64,000 nucleotides of DNA, from the NCBI GenBank assembly GCA_003248125.1, contig QJXZ01000026.1, positions 1-64,000 of the forward strand. Reading direction: 5' to 3'. Numbering within the stretch: position 1 is the first letter of the stretch; the number at the start of each line of letters is the position of its first letter. Positions 34,386 through 43,266 of this stretch are shown here, in pieces. The notes beneath the pieces are model-generated. The model was not told where the DNA came from. It saw nothing but the letters and a program-made list of their open reading frames with translations, and searched no databases. This DNA is from Gammaproteobacteria bacterium. Lineage in GTDB: Bacteria > Pseudomonadota > Gammaproteobacteria > Pseudomonadales > Azotimanducaceae. Made by a program: the position numbers and the translations under genes.

Positions 34386-35141
34386 TCACACGACCAGCGC
34401 GCGGACTGCTTCGGGCTTCGGCGCGCCCGCCTGAAACATCACCACGGCGTCGTCGAATCCCGCCTCGGCGAACCGCGCGAGAAGTTCGCGCAAGTCGCCT
34501 AGATCGGTCTGTGCACCGAGCAAGATGGACGAGACGACGGCACGCGTTCCGCCTGCCGCGCGATAGTGTGCAATGGCCGCAACGACCTCGTCTGGCGAAC
34601 GGTGCAGCGCCGAGGCGATCCAACCATCGAACTCACGCGCGGCAATCGCCACACCTTTACCCCACGTGCCATAGAAGATGCGGGTTCCACCTCGTACCGC
34701 TGGCCACGGGTCGAGGCTGACATCGTTGAGACGTCCGGTTTCAAACAATTCGCGGAGACTGGCGACACTCGCCCGAAACGTTCGGAAGCGTTCTGCGTAG
34801 TCGGCGCCGAAGGCATCGAAGTCCTTGGCCGTGGAGCCCGGTCCCACACCCAGAATCAGACGACCACCACATGCTTGCGCCAACGAGAACGCGCGATGCG
34901 CGACGTCGACGGGTTGATAGAGCGGCAGTTGTAGCACCGCCGTACCAAGCTCCACCCGTTCCGTCGCCGCGGCCGCAACCGCAAGTGCAATGAGCGGGTC
35001 GCTCAACATGAAGCCGCGACCAACGGCGTGCACCGACCAAAGGCTGTCGAAACCGACCGACTCCAAGGCATGGGCCTGATTGGCCAAGAACTTGGCGGCG
35101 CGACCGTCGCCCACCGGCCCCAGCAGCGCACCTAATCTCAC
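34386..35141 (-). CDS. LLM-class flavin-dependent oxidoreductase
   Basis: This 251-residue protein is shorter than usual LLM members. It starts MRLGALLGPVGDGRAAKFLA and has ESVGFDSLWSVHAVGRGF, ATERVELGTAVLQLPLYQP and CGGRLILGVGPGSTAKDFDA. These fit the luciferase-like barrel, including the F420/FMN site, but the C-terminal part (after 180) is compact. Its start overlaps the preceding ATC-hydrolase-like gene by 4 bp. No specific reaction can be assigned; it is one of three LLM genes in the window. Confidence 0.82.
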   Translation of the reverse strand: MRLGALLGPVGDGRAAKFLANQAHALESVGFDSLWSVHAVGRGFMLSDPLIALAVAAAATERVELGTAVLQLPLYQPVDVAHRAFSLAQACGGRLILGVGPGSTAKDFDAFGADYAERFRTFRASVASLRELFETGRLNDVSLDPWPAVRGGTRIFYGTWGKGVAIAAREFDGWIASALHRSPDEVVAAIAHYRAAGGTRAVVSSILLGAQTDLGDLRELLARFAEAGFDDAVVMFQAGAPKPEAVRALVV

Positions 35142-35584
35142 GATCCAGTACCGGCTCTACGTCGCCAGCAAAAGTCGCAATGGTCGGCCCCCATCATCAA
35201 CGTTTGCGTGCGCTCGAGGGTCCAGCCCGGATTGACGCGGCGTGTCACGGCGAAGTCGACGCCGCATGTCAAAAGCGCGCCGATCTCCGGCTCACCGATG
35301 TTGCGGAAGTACTGCGCGAATTCGCAGCGCGTCATGTTTACCGCGTACTCGTCGTCGGTGTCCTTGACGATCACCGAGTCGACCGGATAGCTCATGTTGT
35401 CGTCACGTGGGTGGCCGCTGCCTTCATCTCGACTGGCAATGAACGCGGCCCAGCTTTCGGCGATCGCATCACCCACCAATCGATGTGCATCGGGCTTGCC
35501 GAGCTTCGCTTCCAACGCACGAACGATGGGAATCACCGCCCGTGCCTGAATCTTCACCGCCTCGAGCGCACTGATCTTGGCCAT
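35138..35584 (-). CDS. L-2-amino-thiazoline-4-carboxylate hydrolase-like protein
   Basis: The 148-residue product (start at ATG 35584 after GGGAGGTGTC) shows the C-terminal pattern of the ATC-hydrolase family: MTRCEFAQYFRNIGEPEIGA, then LLTCGVDFAV, then ERTQTLMMGADHCDFCW. That family opens thiazoline rings but its members are widely used as unknown hydrolases. The conserved Cys residues in this segment are the most notable feature. It overlaps an LLM gene and is divergent from an acyl-CoA dehydrogenase gene across 60 bp. The reaction here is unknown. Confidence 0.75.
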   Translation of the reverse strand: MAKISALEAVKIQARAVIPIVRALEAKLGKPDAHRLVGDAIAESWAAFIASRDEGSGHPRDDNMSYPVDSVIVKDTDDEYAVNMTRCEFAQYFRNIGEPEIGALLTCGVDFAVTRRVNPGWTLERTQTLMMGADHCDFCWRRRAGTGS

Positions 35585-35644
35585 TGACACCTCCCTGGCC
35601 GTCGCGATCGTATGGTACGTCAACTTCAAACGTGCGGGGTTCGC

Positions 35645-36880
35645 ATGACTGCCATCGCCATGCCGTTGCCGGAGGAGGTCGCGACCGCACGCGACGGTAT
35701 CGTTGCGTTCGCGGAAGCCGAGGTGATTCCACGCCACGCGGCCAATCGCGATCTATTCGACGATCCGCGCGTGCTGTACCGCACCGATGGCCGATTTTCA
35801 GACGACTTGCTCGCACTCATCCGCGAAGTGCGCACGGCATCCGCGCGCGCCGGCTTCTATCAGATGTGTGTGCCCGAGTCGCTCGGTGGCGGCGGCCTCG
35901 GTCACCTTGCGTACTACACCGCTTGGCAGGCGCTCTTTCACCGCTGCGGCCCGCAGAATTGGCTGATGCTCTATGCGCTGGCTCATTGGGCGTTCGGACC
36001 TAGCCGACTGCTGACGCAAGTCACCGAGCAGGCACGTGAGCGCATCCTCAAAGGCCTCATGGCCGGCACCGAATCCATGTGCTTCGGACTTACCGAACCG
36101 AACGCCGGCTCCGATGCGAGCATGATCAAGACCCGTGCTACCAAGCAAGGCGACGGCTGGCGCATCAATGGTCGTAAGATCTGGACCAGCAACGCACCGG
36201 TTGCCGACTACTGCATCGTTTTCGCCGTCACCGATGCCGAGCGTGCCGCGGCCAAGAAGGGCGGGATCAGTGCGTTTCTAGTGCCTACGAATGCGGCCGG
36301 CTTCACAGTCCAGCGCGTCATCAAGCTGTTCGGCCACATCGGCGGTGACGAAGCAGAACTCGCGCTCGAAGACGTATACGTCGAGCCATGGCAAGTCGTC
36401 GGCAAGCTCGACGAAGGATTCGGCGCTGCCCTGTACGGGGTCTCGTTGGGTCGTATCTACAACTCGGCGCGTGCGGTGGGATACGGCCGCTGGGCACTCG
36501 AACTCGCACTCGACTACGCCAAGACGCGCGAAACGTTTGGTGCCCGGATAGCTGACTATCAGGGTGTGACCTTTCCCCTCGCGGAATCGGCTACCGAGCT
36601 TCACGCCGCGCACCTGATGGGACTCAACGCCGCTACGTTGCTCGATCGAGGTGACGCCGCGATCAAGGAACTCAGCATGGCGAAGGCCTATTCGGTGCAG
36701 GTGGGATATCGCGCCGTCGATCGCGCCATGCAGACGCACGGCGCGATGGGCCTCACCAACGAACTGGGGCTCACGGAGGCATGGCATTCGCTACGCATAG
36801 TCAACATCGCCGACGGCACCAACGAGATATTGAACCGCACGATCGCGCAGCGATTGCTGAAGGGTGACGTAGAGGTCTAG
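35645..36880 (+). CDS. Acyl-CoA dehydrogenase
   Basis: The 411-residue FAD enzyme would put an alpha-beta double bond into an acyl-CoA. Seen are CFGLTEPNAGSDASMIKTRA (substrate/FAD site), GWRINGRKIWTSNAPVADY, then FGHIGGDEAELALEDVYV, YAKTRETFGARIADYQGV, and a last MQTHGAMGLTNELGLTEAWH. The catalytic Glu is expected near the final helix, and the stretch NIADGTNEILNRTIAQ supports a classic ACAD. I take the ATG at 35645; an upstream ATG at 35612 is possible. It probably acts in the same route as the CoA ligase and enoyl-CoA hydratase at 22.9-25.2 kb. Confidence 0.92.
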   Translation: MTAIAMPLPEEVATARDGIVAFAEAEVIPRHAANRDLFDDPRVLYRTDGRFSDDLLALIREVRTASARAGFYQMCVPESLGGGGLGHLAYYTAWQALFHRCGPQNWLMLYALAHWAFGPSRLLTQVTEQARERILKGLMAGTESMCFGLTEPNAGSDASMIKTRATKQGDGWRINGRKIWTSNAPVADYCIVFAVTDAERAAAKKGGISAFLVPTNAAGFTVQRVIKLFGHIGGDEAELALEDVYVEPWQVVGKLDEGFGAALYGVSLGRIYNSARAVGYGRWALELALDYAKTRETFGARIADYQGVTFPLAESATELHAAHLMGLNAATLLDRGDAAIKELSMAKAYSVQVGYRAVDRAMQTHGAMGLTNELGLTEAWHSLRIVNIADGTNEILNRTIAQRLLKGDVEV

Positions 36881-36883
36881 TCG

Positions 36884-36952
36884 GATCGCGAGCAAGCTCG
36901 CTCCCACATCGCCAGGTACCTGCCCACGCCCCTCGTGGGAGCGGCCTTGAAA
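36884..36952. repeat. REP-like pair between convergent genes
   Basis: GATCGCGAGCAAGCTCGC followed by TCCCAC (36884-36907) and GTGGGAGCGGCCTTGA (36935-36950) are an inverted pair of REP units. The left one contains GCGAGC-AA-GCTCGC. Similar elements are at 46957, 50455 and 63236. The pair separates the ACAD and VOC genes at their 3' ends and could act as a two-way terminator. Confidence 0.7.
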
Positions 36953-37639
36953 TCAGGCCACCTTCACCGGCGGCTCGTTCTCGCTCATCGCGAGCACAGC
37001 TTCGTCGGAAAGCGTGATCAGCCGCTCGTAGCCGCCAGGCGGATAGTTGCTCATGTGTGGGCCCGGTGCATCCGGCGGCGGCTGCTTTACACCACCGCCC
37101 TGATCTCGATAGTCAGACGGTTTCTTGTAGCGCGCGAGCTCCCCCGCACTGATTCCGGCAAGCGCAACTACTTCGGGATCGATCCACGCCTCCGCATCGA
37201 TGGGCGCCTCGGAGCAGGACAATTCGAGCGCCAACTTCTCGGGGCCGGCAAAGTAGATGGATTTGCACATGCCGTGATCGAGCGGACCGAGCACCGGTAC
37301 GCCCTTGGAACGCAAACGATCGCGCATGGCGTACAGATCGCGTTCGTCCTTCACCTTCAGAGCAACGTGCTGCATGGTGCCTTTCGCACTGTTGGCGCCG
37401 GGATTGCCGGCATGCGAGACGCCGAGCGTAACGGGAATCTTGCCGATGTCGGGGTTCTGCACGAAGGCAATGGCGCTCTCGTCGTTCAAGCGCAAGAATC
37501 CGTGCCACGTGTTCGGCACACCATGCATCCAATACAAGGCCACCAGCTCCATGCCGAGCTTGTCGGTGAAAAATTCGATCTGTTCCTTCATGTTCGCCGT
37601 GCAAATCGCCAAGTGATGCAAGCCCGCCACTTTGTTCAT
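36953..37639 (-). CDS. VOC/glyoxalase-fold protein, extradiol-dioxygenase-like
   Basis: The product is 228 residues from ATG 37639 (GAGGACGACCG upstream). It has two vicinal-oxygen-chelate motifs with His, His and Glu at the metal positions: VAGLHHLAIC near residue 8, TMQHVALKV near 90 and KLALELSC near 132. Extradiol ring-cleavage enzymes and glyoxalases use this triad. The C-terminal 80 residues extend past the second motif with a proline-rich part PPPDAPGPHMSNYPPGGYE of unknown role. A catechol-type ring cleavage is plausible here beside Rieske oxygenases, but not certain. Confidence 0.82.
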   Translation of the reverse strand: MNKVAGLHHLAICTANMKEQIEFFTDKLGMELVALYWMHGVPNTWHGFLRLNDESAIAFVQNPDIGKIPVTLGVSHAGNPGANSAKGTMQHVALKVKDERDLYAMRDRLRSKGVPVLGPLDHGMCKSIYFAGPEKLALELSCSEAPIDAEAWIDPEVVALAGISAGELARYKKPSDYRDQGGGVKQPPPDAPGPHMSNYPPGGYERLITLSDEAVLAMSENEPPVKVA

Positions 37640-37710
37640 CGGTCGTCCTCTGATTGCCGCTCGCCGCAGTGTAACCGCTGACCGGCCCCGGCGCGCCGAA
37701 GAGCTCATGT

Positions 37711-37908
37711 GTGCCATACGCGCGGAGCGCGCCGACACCTTCACGTGTCTGGTGGTCGACATACGAGGCGCAGTGGCTGAACATCACCCTCTTCGATCGC
37801 GCTGCGCCTGACCTGGTCGTGCGCAAGGTAGCGGCGCTCGACACCCACCATCCCGCGGTCGTCGAAGCTGCCGAGTTCTTGGCGATGCGGGTTGGCCGAT
37901 CAATCTGA
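37711..37908 (+). CDS. Small hypothetical ORF, possibly a remnant
   Basis: This 65-residue frame is the only plus-strand ORF in the 290-bp gap between the VOC and SDR genes. It begins MPYARSAPTPSRVWW and ends VVEAAEFLAMRVGRSI. It lacks a good ribosome-binding site and I recognise no family. The rest of the gap (37640-37710 and 37909-37929) shows nothing. It could be a real small protein or the decayed end of a larger gene. Confidence 0.25.
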   Translation: MPYARSAPTPSRVWWSTYEAQWLNITLFDRAAPDLVVRKVAALDTHHPAVVEAAEFLAMRVGRSI

Positions 37909-37929
37909 CTAGTGGGGCAAGGTCGAGTC

Positions 37930-38766
37930 GTGGCGAACTACATCGCGGGCAAGGTGATCGTGGTGACGGGCGGCGGCGGCGGCTTCGGCCGGTTGGTGAG
38001 CCAGAAAGTCGGGGCGCGCGGGGCGCGGGTGGTGTGCGCGGACATCGATGGCGGCGCCGCGGCAGCGACGGTAGAGACCATCGTCGGCGCTGGCGGCGAA
38101 GCGATCGCCGTGCCAACGGACGTCAGGATCGCCGCGCAGATGCATGAACTCGCCGCGCGCGCCCGCGGCCAATTCGGCCGCATCGATGTGATGATCAACA
38201 ATGCCGGTATCATGCCGCTCGCCTTCTACGCCGATCATGCTCAGGCGGCAGCGGCCTGGGAGCGTTGCATCGACATCAACATCAAGGGTGTGCTGAACGG
38301 CATCGTCGCCGTGTACGACACGATGATCGCGCAAGGTCGAGGCCACATCGTCAACCTGTCGTCGATCTACAGCAATTTCCCGGTGGTCGGCGCCGGCGTA
38401 TACGGCGCCACCAAGGCGGCAGTCAACTTCCTCTCCGAGTCATTGCGCGTCGAGTCGCAAGGCAAGATCAAAGTGACCATTGTCCGTCCAACCGGCGTAC
38501 CGACCACGGGACTGTCGGCGGGCATCGTCAATCGCGAAGCGATCGTCGGCATCCTCGGTCAGAACGCCGCCCGCTATGGACAGCTCATGGCCGCGCATGT
38601 CGCCGGAGAACTCCCGGCGGAGCACACCTCGGCCGATCACATCGAGTACTACGCGCTCGAGCCCGAGCATCTCGCGAATCAAATCGTCTACGCGATCGAT
38701 CAGCCCTGGGGCGTATCGATCGGCGACATCACCGTGCGCGCTTCCGGCGACGGCTACATCCTCTAG
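37930..38766 (+). CDS. Short-chain dehydrogenase/reductase
   Basis: The product is about 278 residues. It has IVVTGGGGGFGRLV, an unusual run of five glycines in the dinucleotide site, INNAGIMPLAF, catalytic Ser in VNLSSIYSNF and VYGATKAAVNFL (YxxxK). The C-terminal part, HTSADHIEYYALEPEHLANQ, is longer than in many SDRs and fits a substrate lid. I chose the GTG at 37930 (AAGGTCG upstream); the GTG at 37912 is also in frame. It is followed by a convergent methyltransferase-like gene only 1 bp away. Confidence 0.85.
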   Translation: MANYIAGKVIVVTGGGGGFGRLVSQKVGARGARVVCADIDGGAAAATVETIVGAGGEAIAVPTDVRIAAQMHELAARARGQFGRIDVMINNAGIMPLAFYADHAQAAAAWERCIDINIKGVLNGIVAVYDTMIAQGRGHIVNLSSIYSNFPVVGAGVYGATKAAVNFLSESLRVESQGKIKVTIVRPTGVPTTGLSAGIVNREAIVGILGQNAARYGQLMAAHVAGELPAEHTSADHIEYYALEPEHLANQIVYAIDQPWGVSIGDITVRASGDGYIL

Positions 38767-38767
38767 T

Positions 38768-39508
38768 TCACCCGGGTTTGCGCAGCTTGAGCAGGAACTG
38801 GTCGGTTTGCCCTCGCACCGCGGGGTCGAATACCGCCTTGGTGTGGTCGTCCGCCGGATTGTTCAGAACCTCGGAGTCCGCTTCGACCACGAAGCCCGCA
38901 GCCTTGGCTTGTTCGATGGCAATCGACTTCTCGACACGATGGAGCTTGGCGTTGTCCTGACCTGCCGCGCCGACATGATCGATGACACCGAATACACCGC
39001 CCGGCTTCAATACCGTGTAGATGGCAGCCAGAAAGCCTTGCGCGGCATCGACACCCTGGCCGTTGTAGACGTCATGGAAGTTGAGCGCCGTGATCGCCCC
39101 GTCGATCGAACCCGGCGCCAAGCCCATATCGGCAATATCGCGGTCGAGCCGCTCGACGTTGGCCAAGCGCCCCCCGGCGAGACGTGCCGAGATTGCCTTT
39201 TCGTTGGCGCCATCGCGCATATCGAGCACGAAGCGACTGTTCTGTGCGTATACCTTGCCGGTGGCGCCGACCGTATGCGACAGCACCTCCGTGAAATAGC
39301 CACCCGCGGCAATCACATCGAGCACGGTCATGCCAGGCCCGAATCCCAGTACCTGCATGACCGCCACTGGCTTGCGACTGGCGTCGCGCGCACGGTCTTC
39401 GGCGGGCCGTAGCTCGCTCGCGAGCGCAGTTGCGAGCGCAGCAGAGTCGACCTCGGCGCGTAACGGCAGCGCGGCCAAGACACCCAGAACGAACAGCATT
39501 CCCTTCAC
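38768..39508 (-). CDS. Exported class I SAM-dependent methyltransferase-like protein
   Basis: The product is about 246 residues and begins with a signal peptide (MKGMLFVLGVLAALPLRAEV). The mature part has MTVLDVIAAGGYFTEVLSHT, the class I methyltransferase motif I region, then GSIDGAITALNFHDVYNGQG and KPGGVFGVIDHVGAAG. It belongs to the COG4798-type predicted methyltransferases, which are often exported; SAM is not normally found outside the cytoplasm, so the activity is unclear. The start is uncertain: GTG 39508 has AGGAG 9 bases upstream, ATG 39517 lies too near the same sequence. Confidence 0.75.
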   Translation of the reverse strand: MKGMLFVLGVLAALPLRAEVDSAALATALASELRPAEDRARDASRKPVAVMQVLGFGPGMTVLDVIAAGGYFTEVLSHTVGATGKVYAQNSRFVLDMRDGANEKAISARLAGGRLANVERLDRDIADMGLAPGSIDGAITALNFHDVYNGQGVDAAQGFLAAIYTVLKPGGVFGVIDHVGAAGQDNAKLHRVEKSIAIEQAKAAGFVVEADSEVLNNPADDHTKAVFDPAVRGQTDQFLLKLRKPG

Positions 39509-39604
39509 AGCTCGCATCTCCTCCAATTGGTCGCGCGAAGCCTGGTCCCCTTTCCAGCCACATGCAAGTTCGCCTATCGTCGCCTAGAGACTCGAGGGGA
39601 CGGC

Positions 39605-40762
39605 ATGCAAAATCCACCCAATCCCGTACAACGGGTGACGGCACTACATCCGCTCATCCGTGCGCATGCAGATGCTGCCGAGGCCGAGCGTCGTTTGCCG
39701 GTGCCGGTGGCGCAAGCATTCGCGGCCGAGCGCCTGTATCGAATCGGCGCGCCGGAGTCATGTGGCGGCGAGTCAGCGAATCCGGCAACGCAGATTCGAA
39801 CCATCGAAGCCGCATCGATCGCGGATGGCAGCGCGGGCTGGAATCTCATGATCGGCATCGAGACCTTCGGTCTCATCGCACCCGCGTTTGCGCGCTGCGG
39901 CGAGCTCATCGCCGATCCCAACGTCGTGCTCTGCAGTTCGACCGCCGCCGTCGGGCGTGCTGACGCCGTGCCGGGTGGCTACCGCGTCAATGGCCGCTGG
40001 GCGTTCGTGAGCGGCTGCCACAACAGCGCTGTGTTCGGCGCCACGGTACGCCTGTACCGCAACGGCGAGCCGATCGCCGGCACCGCCAACGTCTACGCGA
40101 TGCTGGAGCGTCCCCATTGGCAGATTCTGGACACTTGGCACGTGGCAGGATTGTGCGGCTCGGGGTCGCACGATGTCGTGGTTGAAGACGCGTTCGTGAC
40201 CGAAGCGCGCATCGTGGCGCCTATCGGCGGCTTCACGAACGATTCCCCTTTGCTGCGATTCCCCCTTGGAGCACGGCTTGCCTACAACAAAGTCGCAGTC
40301 GCGCTCGGCATCGCGCGTCATGCTCTCGATGCGTTCGTCGACTTGGCGGAAAACAAGGTGCCTCGGTTCACGTCGCAGACCCTGCGCATGCGGCCCAGCG
40401 CGCAGCGCGCCATTGCGGCCGCGGAGGTGCGGGTTCGCGGATCACGCGCCCTGTTGTTCGAGTCGGTCGAGGAGATCTGGCAACAGGTCGTGGACCAAGC
40501 GCGTGTACCGCGCAAGACGCTCGCGCTGTTCCAGGCGGCTTGCTCGGACGCCGTCTCTGGCTGCGCCGAAGCAGTCGATGGGGTCGCCGAGGCCGCCGGC
40601 ACCACTGCGAATGCAAAGGGCCATCCGTTGGAACGCGTCGCACGCGACGTGCGCGTGGTGCGCCAACACGCAACCGTTGCGATCCACCACATGGAGGATG
40701 CGGGTCGTGTGTTGCTCGGCCTGCCGGCCGAGGGATTGATGCTGCGCAGCCTGTCGTCTTAG
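39605..40762 (+). CDS. Acyl-CoA-dehydrogenase-fold flavoprotein (monooxygenase-type)
   Basis: The 385-residue product has an ACAD-like fold with an N-terminal helical domain (ADAAEAERRLPVPVAQAFAA), GWNLMIGIETFGLIA, GYRVNGRWAFVSGCHNSAVF near 145 (mid beta domain), VAGLCGSGSHDVVVEDAFV and a C-terminal helical domain (AIHHMEDAGRVLLGLPAEGL). The pattern is that of flavin-dependent monooxygenases of the HsaA/HpaB-type group rather than classic dehydrogenases, because the usual catalytic base motif is absent. GAGGGGACGG precedes the ATG. It may hydroxylate a phenolic intermediate of ring degradation, but needs a reductase partner, not seen here. Confidence 0.82.
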   Translation: MQNPPNPVQRVTALHPLIRAHADAAEAERRLPVPVAQAFAAERLYRIGAPESCGGESANPATQIRTIEAASIADGSAGWNLMIGIETFGLIAPAFARCGELIADPNVVLCSSTAAVGRADAVPGGYRVNGRWAFVSGCHNSAVFGATVRLYRNGEPIAGTANVYAMLERPHWQILDTWHVAGLCGSGSHDVVVEDAFVTEARIVAPIGGFTNDSPLLRFPLGARLAYNKVAVALGIARHALDAFVDLAENKVPRFTSQTLRMRPSAQRAIAAAEVRVRGSRALLFESVEEIWQQVVDQARVPRKTLALFQAACSDAVSGCAEAVDGVAEAAGTTANAKGHPLERVARDVRVVRQHATVAIHHMEDAGRVLLGLPAEGLMLRSLSS

Positions 40763-40853
40763 CAACACCGCACCGATAGCGGTTATTCCTTATGGGGCCC
40801 GACTGGCCCGTGAACTAGCGTTGCCGATGTAGCCTGCGAGAGGGGTGAGCGCG

Positions 40854-42320
40854 ATGGATGACCTGTCTCTCAACGATGCGGCCTTTCTGTACATGGAAAC
40901 GGACAAGGCCCCCACTCACGCAGCGACGCTCCAGGTCTTCGAGGTGCCGGCAGAAAAACGAGCGTCCTACGTCGATGACCTCAAGCACCTGATGTACGAC
41001 CGCCGCTACCTGGTGCCCTATCTCACGCGTCGCCTGCGTTTCGTGCCCGGCAACATCGACCATCCGGTGTGGGTGGATTCCGGCACGTTCGATCCGGATT
41101 TTCACGTGCAGTCGGTGGACCTCGGCGGCGAAGGCACGTTGCGCGACCTGGAGGACACCGTTGCACGGTTGCACGAGCAGCGCATACCACTGAATCGCCC
41201 CATGTGGCGCATCGTGGTCGTCGAGGGATTAGGGGGTGGACGCGTCGCGCACTACAGCGCCGTACACCACGCTTGTGTGGACGGCATGGGCGGCCAACAA
41301 CCGCTCAATCTGCTCTCCGATCCGACACCCGAGCCCCGGCACTTCGATCCCAATGCGCGAGCACCGGAGCGGGAGCCGTCCGCCATCGGTCTGTATCTGC
41401 ACGCGATAAACAAGCTGGCACGGGCTAACGTCGAGCAATGGATGTCGGTGCCCAAGTCATTGAAGACGGCGCGCGCGGTGATCGGCAGAGCCATCGATCC
41501 GAACAAGAGTTTCGGTGCTCTTGCAATGGGCGCGCCGAAGACTTCGTTCAACGTCGAGATCGACACCGCACGCCGATTGGCTCTCGGCCAGATGCCGCTG
41601 GCTACCGTGAAGGCCATGAGCAAGACGCTCGGGTGCACCGTGAACGACGTCTTCATGTGCATGGCGGCCGGTGCCCTGCGCCGCTTCTTCCGACGCCGCG
41701 GCGAATTGCCCGCCGAACCGCTCATTGCCGGCTGCCCAGTATCGGTGCGCAGCAGCGACGACACGGCTACGAACAACCAAGTCACCGTGATGATGGTGAG
41801 TCTCGAGACGCACGTTGCGGATCCACTCGCTAGGCTCGCCGGCATCCGTGAGTCGGCCCGGATCGGCAAAGCCGTGACGGCCGAATTGTTCGGCGCAGGC
41901 TCGGTGGATCTACGGACCTTTGGCCTGCCGAATTTCATGCGCGCCACCATGCGTCTCGCCGAACGTACGCACGTGATGGGACGCATTTCCATGCCGATGA
42001 ACATCACGATCTCGAACGTTCCCGGTCCGCGCGGTCCCTTGTACAGCAATGGCGCGGAGATGGTGGCGATGTATCCGGTGTCTGTGCCGACGCACGGCTG
42101 CGGCGTGAACTTAACGGTGATCAGCTACCGCGGATCGATGGATTTCGCCTTCACCACCGCGGCGTGTGCGCTCGACGAGCCGCAGGAACTGCGTGATGAC
42201 CTTCTCGCCGAGTACCAGGACATGGTCACCCTGGTGCTGCCGGCCAGCCCGGGCGACGACCGCAAACGAACGGTTCGCGATGCGAGCACGGAGGCACCAA
42301 GCGAAGCACGCGCGGCCTAG
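40854..42320 (+). CDS. Wax ester synthase/diacylglycerol acyltransferase (WS/DGAT)
   Basis: This 488-residue acyltransferase makes wax esters or triacylglycerol from acyl-CoA. The catalytic HHxxxDG motif is HHACVDG near 138-144, inside YSAVHHACVDGMGGQQ, preceded by RPMWRIVVVEGL. Later family segments are CTVNDVFMCMAAGALRRF, ISNVPGPRGPLYSNGAEM and YPVSVPTHGCGVNLTVISY. GAGGGGTG lies before the ATG at 40854, and a GTG at 40845 is also in frame. It leads a lipid operon with an esterase, hemerythrin and SDR. A GGCCTA-GTGAGT-TAGGCC stem (42314-42331) lies at the stop. Confidence 0.92.
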   Translation: MDDLSLNDAAFLYMETDKAPTHAATLQVFEVPAEKRASYVDDLKHLMYDRRYLVPYLTRRLRFVPGNIDHPVWVDSGTFDPDFHVQSVDLGGEGTLRDLEDTVARLHEQRIPLNRPMWRIVVVEGLGGGRVAHYSAVHHACVDGMGGQQPLNLLSDPTPEPRHFDPNARAPEREPSAIGLYLHAINKLARANVEQWMSVPKSLKTARAVIGRAIDPNKSFGALAMGAPKTSFNVEIDTARRLALGQMPLATVKAMSKTLGCTVNDVFMCMAAGALRRFFRRRGELPAEPLIAGCPVSVRSSDDTATNNQVTVMMVSLETHVADPLARLAGIRESARIGKAVTAELFGAGSVDLRTFGLPNFMRATMRLAERTHVMGRISMPMNITISNVPGPRGPLYSNGAEMVAMYPVSVPTHGCGVNLTVISYRGSMDFAFTTAACALDEPQELRDDLLAEYQDMVTLVLPASPGDDRKRTVRDASTEAPSEARAA

Positions 42321-42360
42321 TGAGTTAGGCCAGTCGATGGACAACTAAACGCGGTGGTAG

Positions 42361-43266
42361 ATGCCAAGCATTCAATCGCAGTTGCTGAGCAGGCTCGCCG
42401 ATCAGGCGATGAAAACCATCTTCCGCGACTTCAACGTCGACAAGGCGCGCAGCCGGCTGGCCATGATCGATCGCCTCAACCCGGCACCGACCGGAGTGCA
42501 AATCGAATCCCGCGATCTGTCCAGCTGTGCAGCGGAATGGATACGCACCGGCAGGAACACCGACCGCGTCGTCATGTACTTGCCTGGCGGCGCGTGGGTG
42601 CTGCGTAGCCCGAACACCCACCGGGGTATCGCTGCGAAACTCGCCAAGGCGGCGAACGTCGACGTCTTGCTCGTGTTCTACCGGCTAGCGCCCGAGCACC
42701 CGTTTCCCGCCGGATTGCAAGATTGCATCGAAGGATACGAGACGCTGCTACGTGACGGCGTGAAGCCGTCGCGCATCGTGATCGGTGGCGACTCCGCAGG
42801 CGGCAACCTGGCACTCGCGACGTTGCTGGCCCTGCGCGACGGCAATGCACCGCTACCTGCCGGCGCGTTCGCACTGTCGCCCTGCACCGACATGAGTCTC
42901 GAGGAAGGCGGTGCGCGCATGGCCATGCGTGAATTCGATCTGTTGATTTCGGAGGTGGAGGGACGCATCGACGCAGACCCGAGGCTCTTGTACACGGGAG
43001 GTAACGCCGACGTGTTGGATCATCCGTATGCCTCACCGCTACGCGGCAATCTCGCCGGCCTCTGCCCGCTACTGCTGCAAGTCGGCGGTGCCGAGTTCCT
43101 GGTCGATCAATCGACGCTATTCGCCGACAAGGCACGTGCCGCCGGCGTGGATGCGGAAGTGGAAGTTTGGGAGGGACAACCACACGTCTGGCACGTCATG
43201 CCTTTCCCCGAGGCCAATCAGGCGTTCGACCATCTCGGCGATTTCGTGCGGCGATGCTGCCCATGA
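42361..43266 (+). CDS. HSL-type alpha/beta hydrolase (esterase/lipase)
   Basis: The 301-residue esterase has the hormone-sensitive-lipase plan: the oxyanion-hole element is YLPGGAWVL, where the usual HGGG appears as PGGA, and the nucleophile elbow is IGGDSAGGNLAL around residue 145. LVGGAEFLVDQS has the acid (Glu) and QPHVWHVMPF the catalytic His. The missing first His is a notable deviation that could affect the oxyanion hole. The gene overlaps the hemerythrin gene (ATGA) and follows a WS/DGAT, so it may release fatty acids from storage lipid or act on wax esters. Confidence 0.87.
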   Translation: MPSIQSQLLSRLADQAMKTIFRDFNVDKARSRLAMIDRLNPAPTGVQIESRDLSSCAAEWIRTGRNTDRVVMYLPGGAWVLRSPNTHRGIAAKLAKAANVDVLLVFYRLAPEHPFPAGLQDCIEGYETLLRDGVKPSRIVIGGDSAGGNLALATLLALRDGNAPLPAGAFALSPCTDMSLEEGGARMAMREFDLLISEVEGRIDADPRLLYTGGNADVLDHPYASPLRGNLAGLCPLLLQVGGAEFLVDQSTLFADKARAAGVDAEVEVWEGQPHVWHVMPFPEANQAFDHLGDFVRRCCP

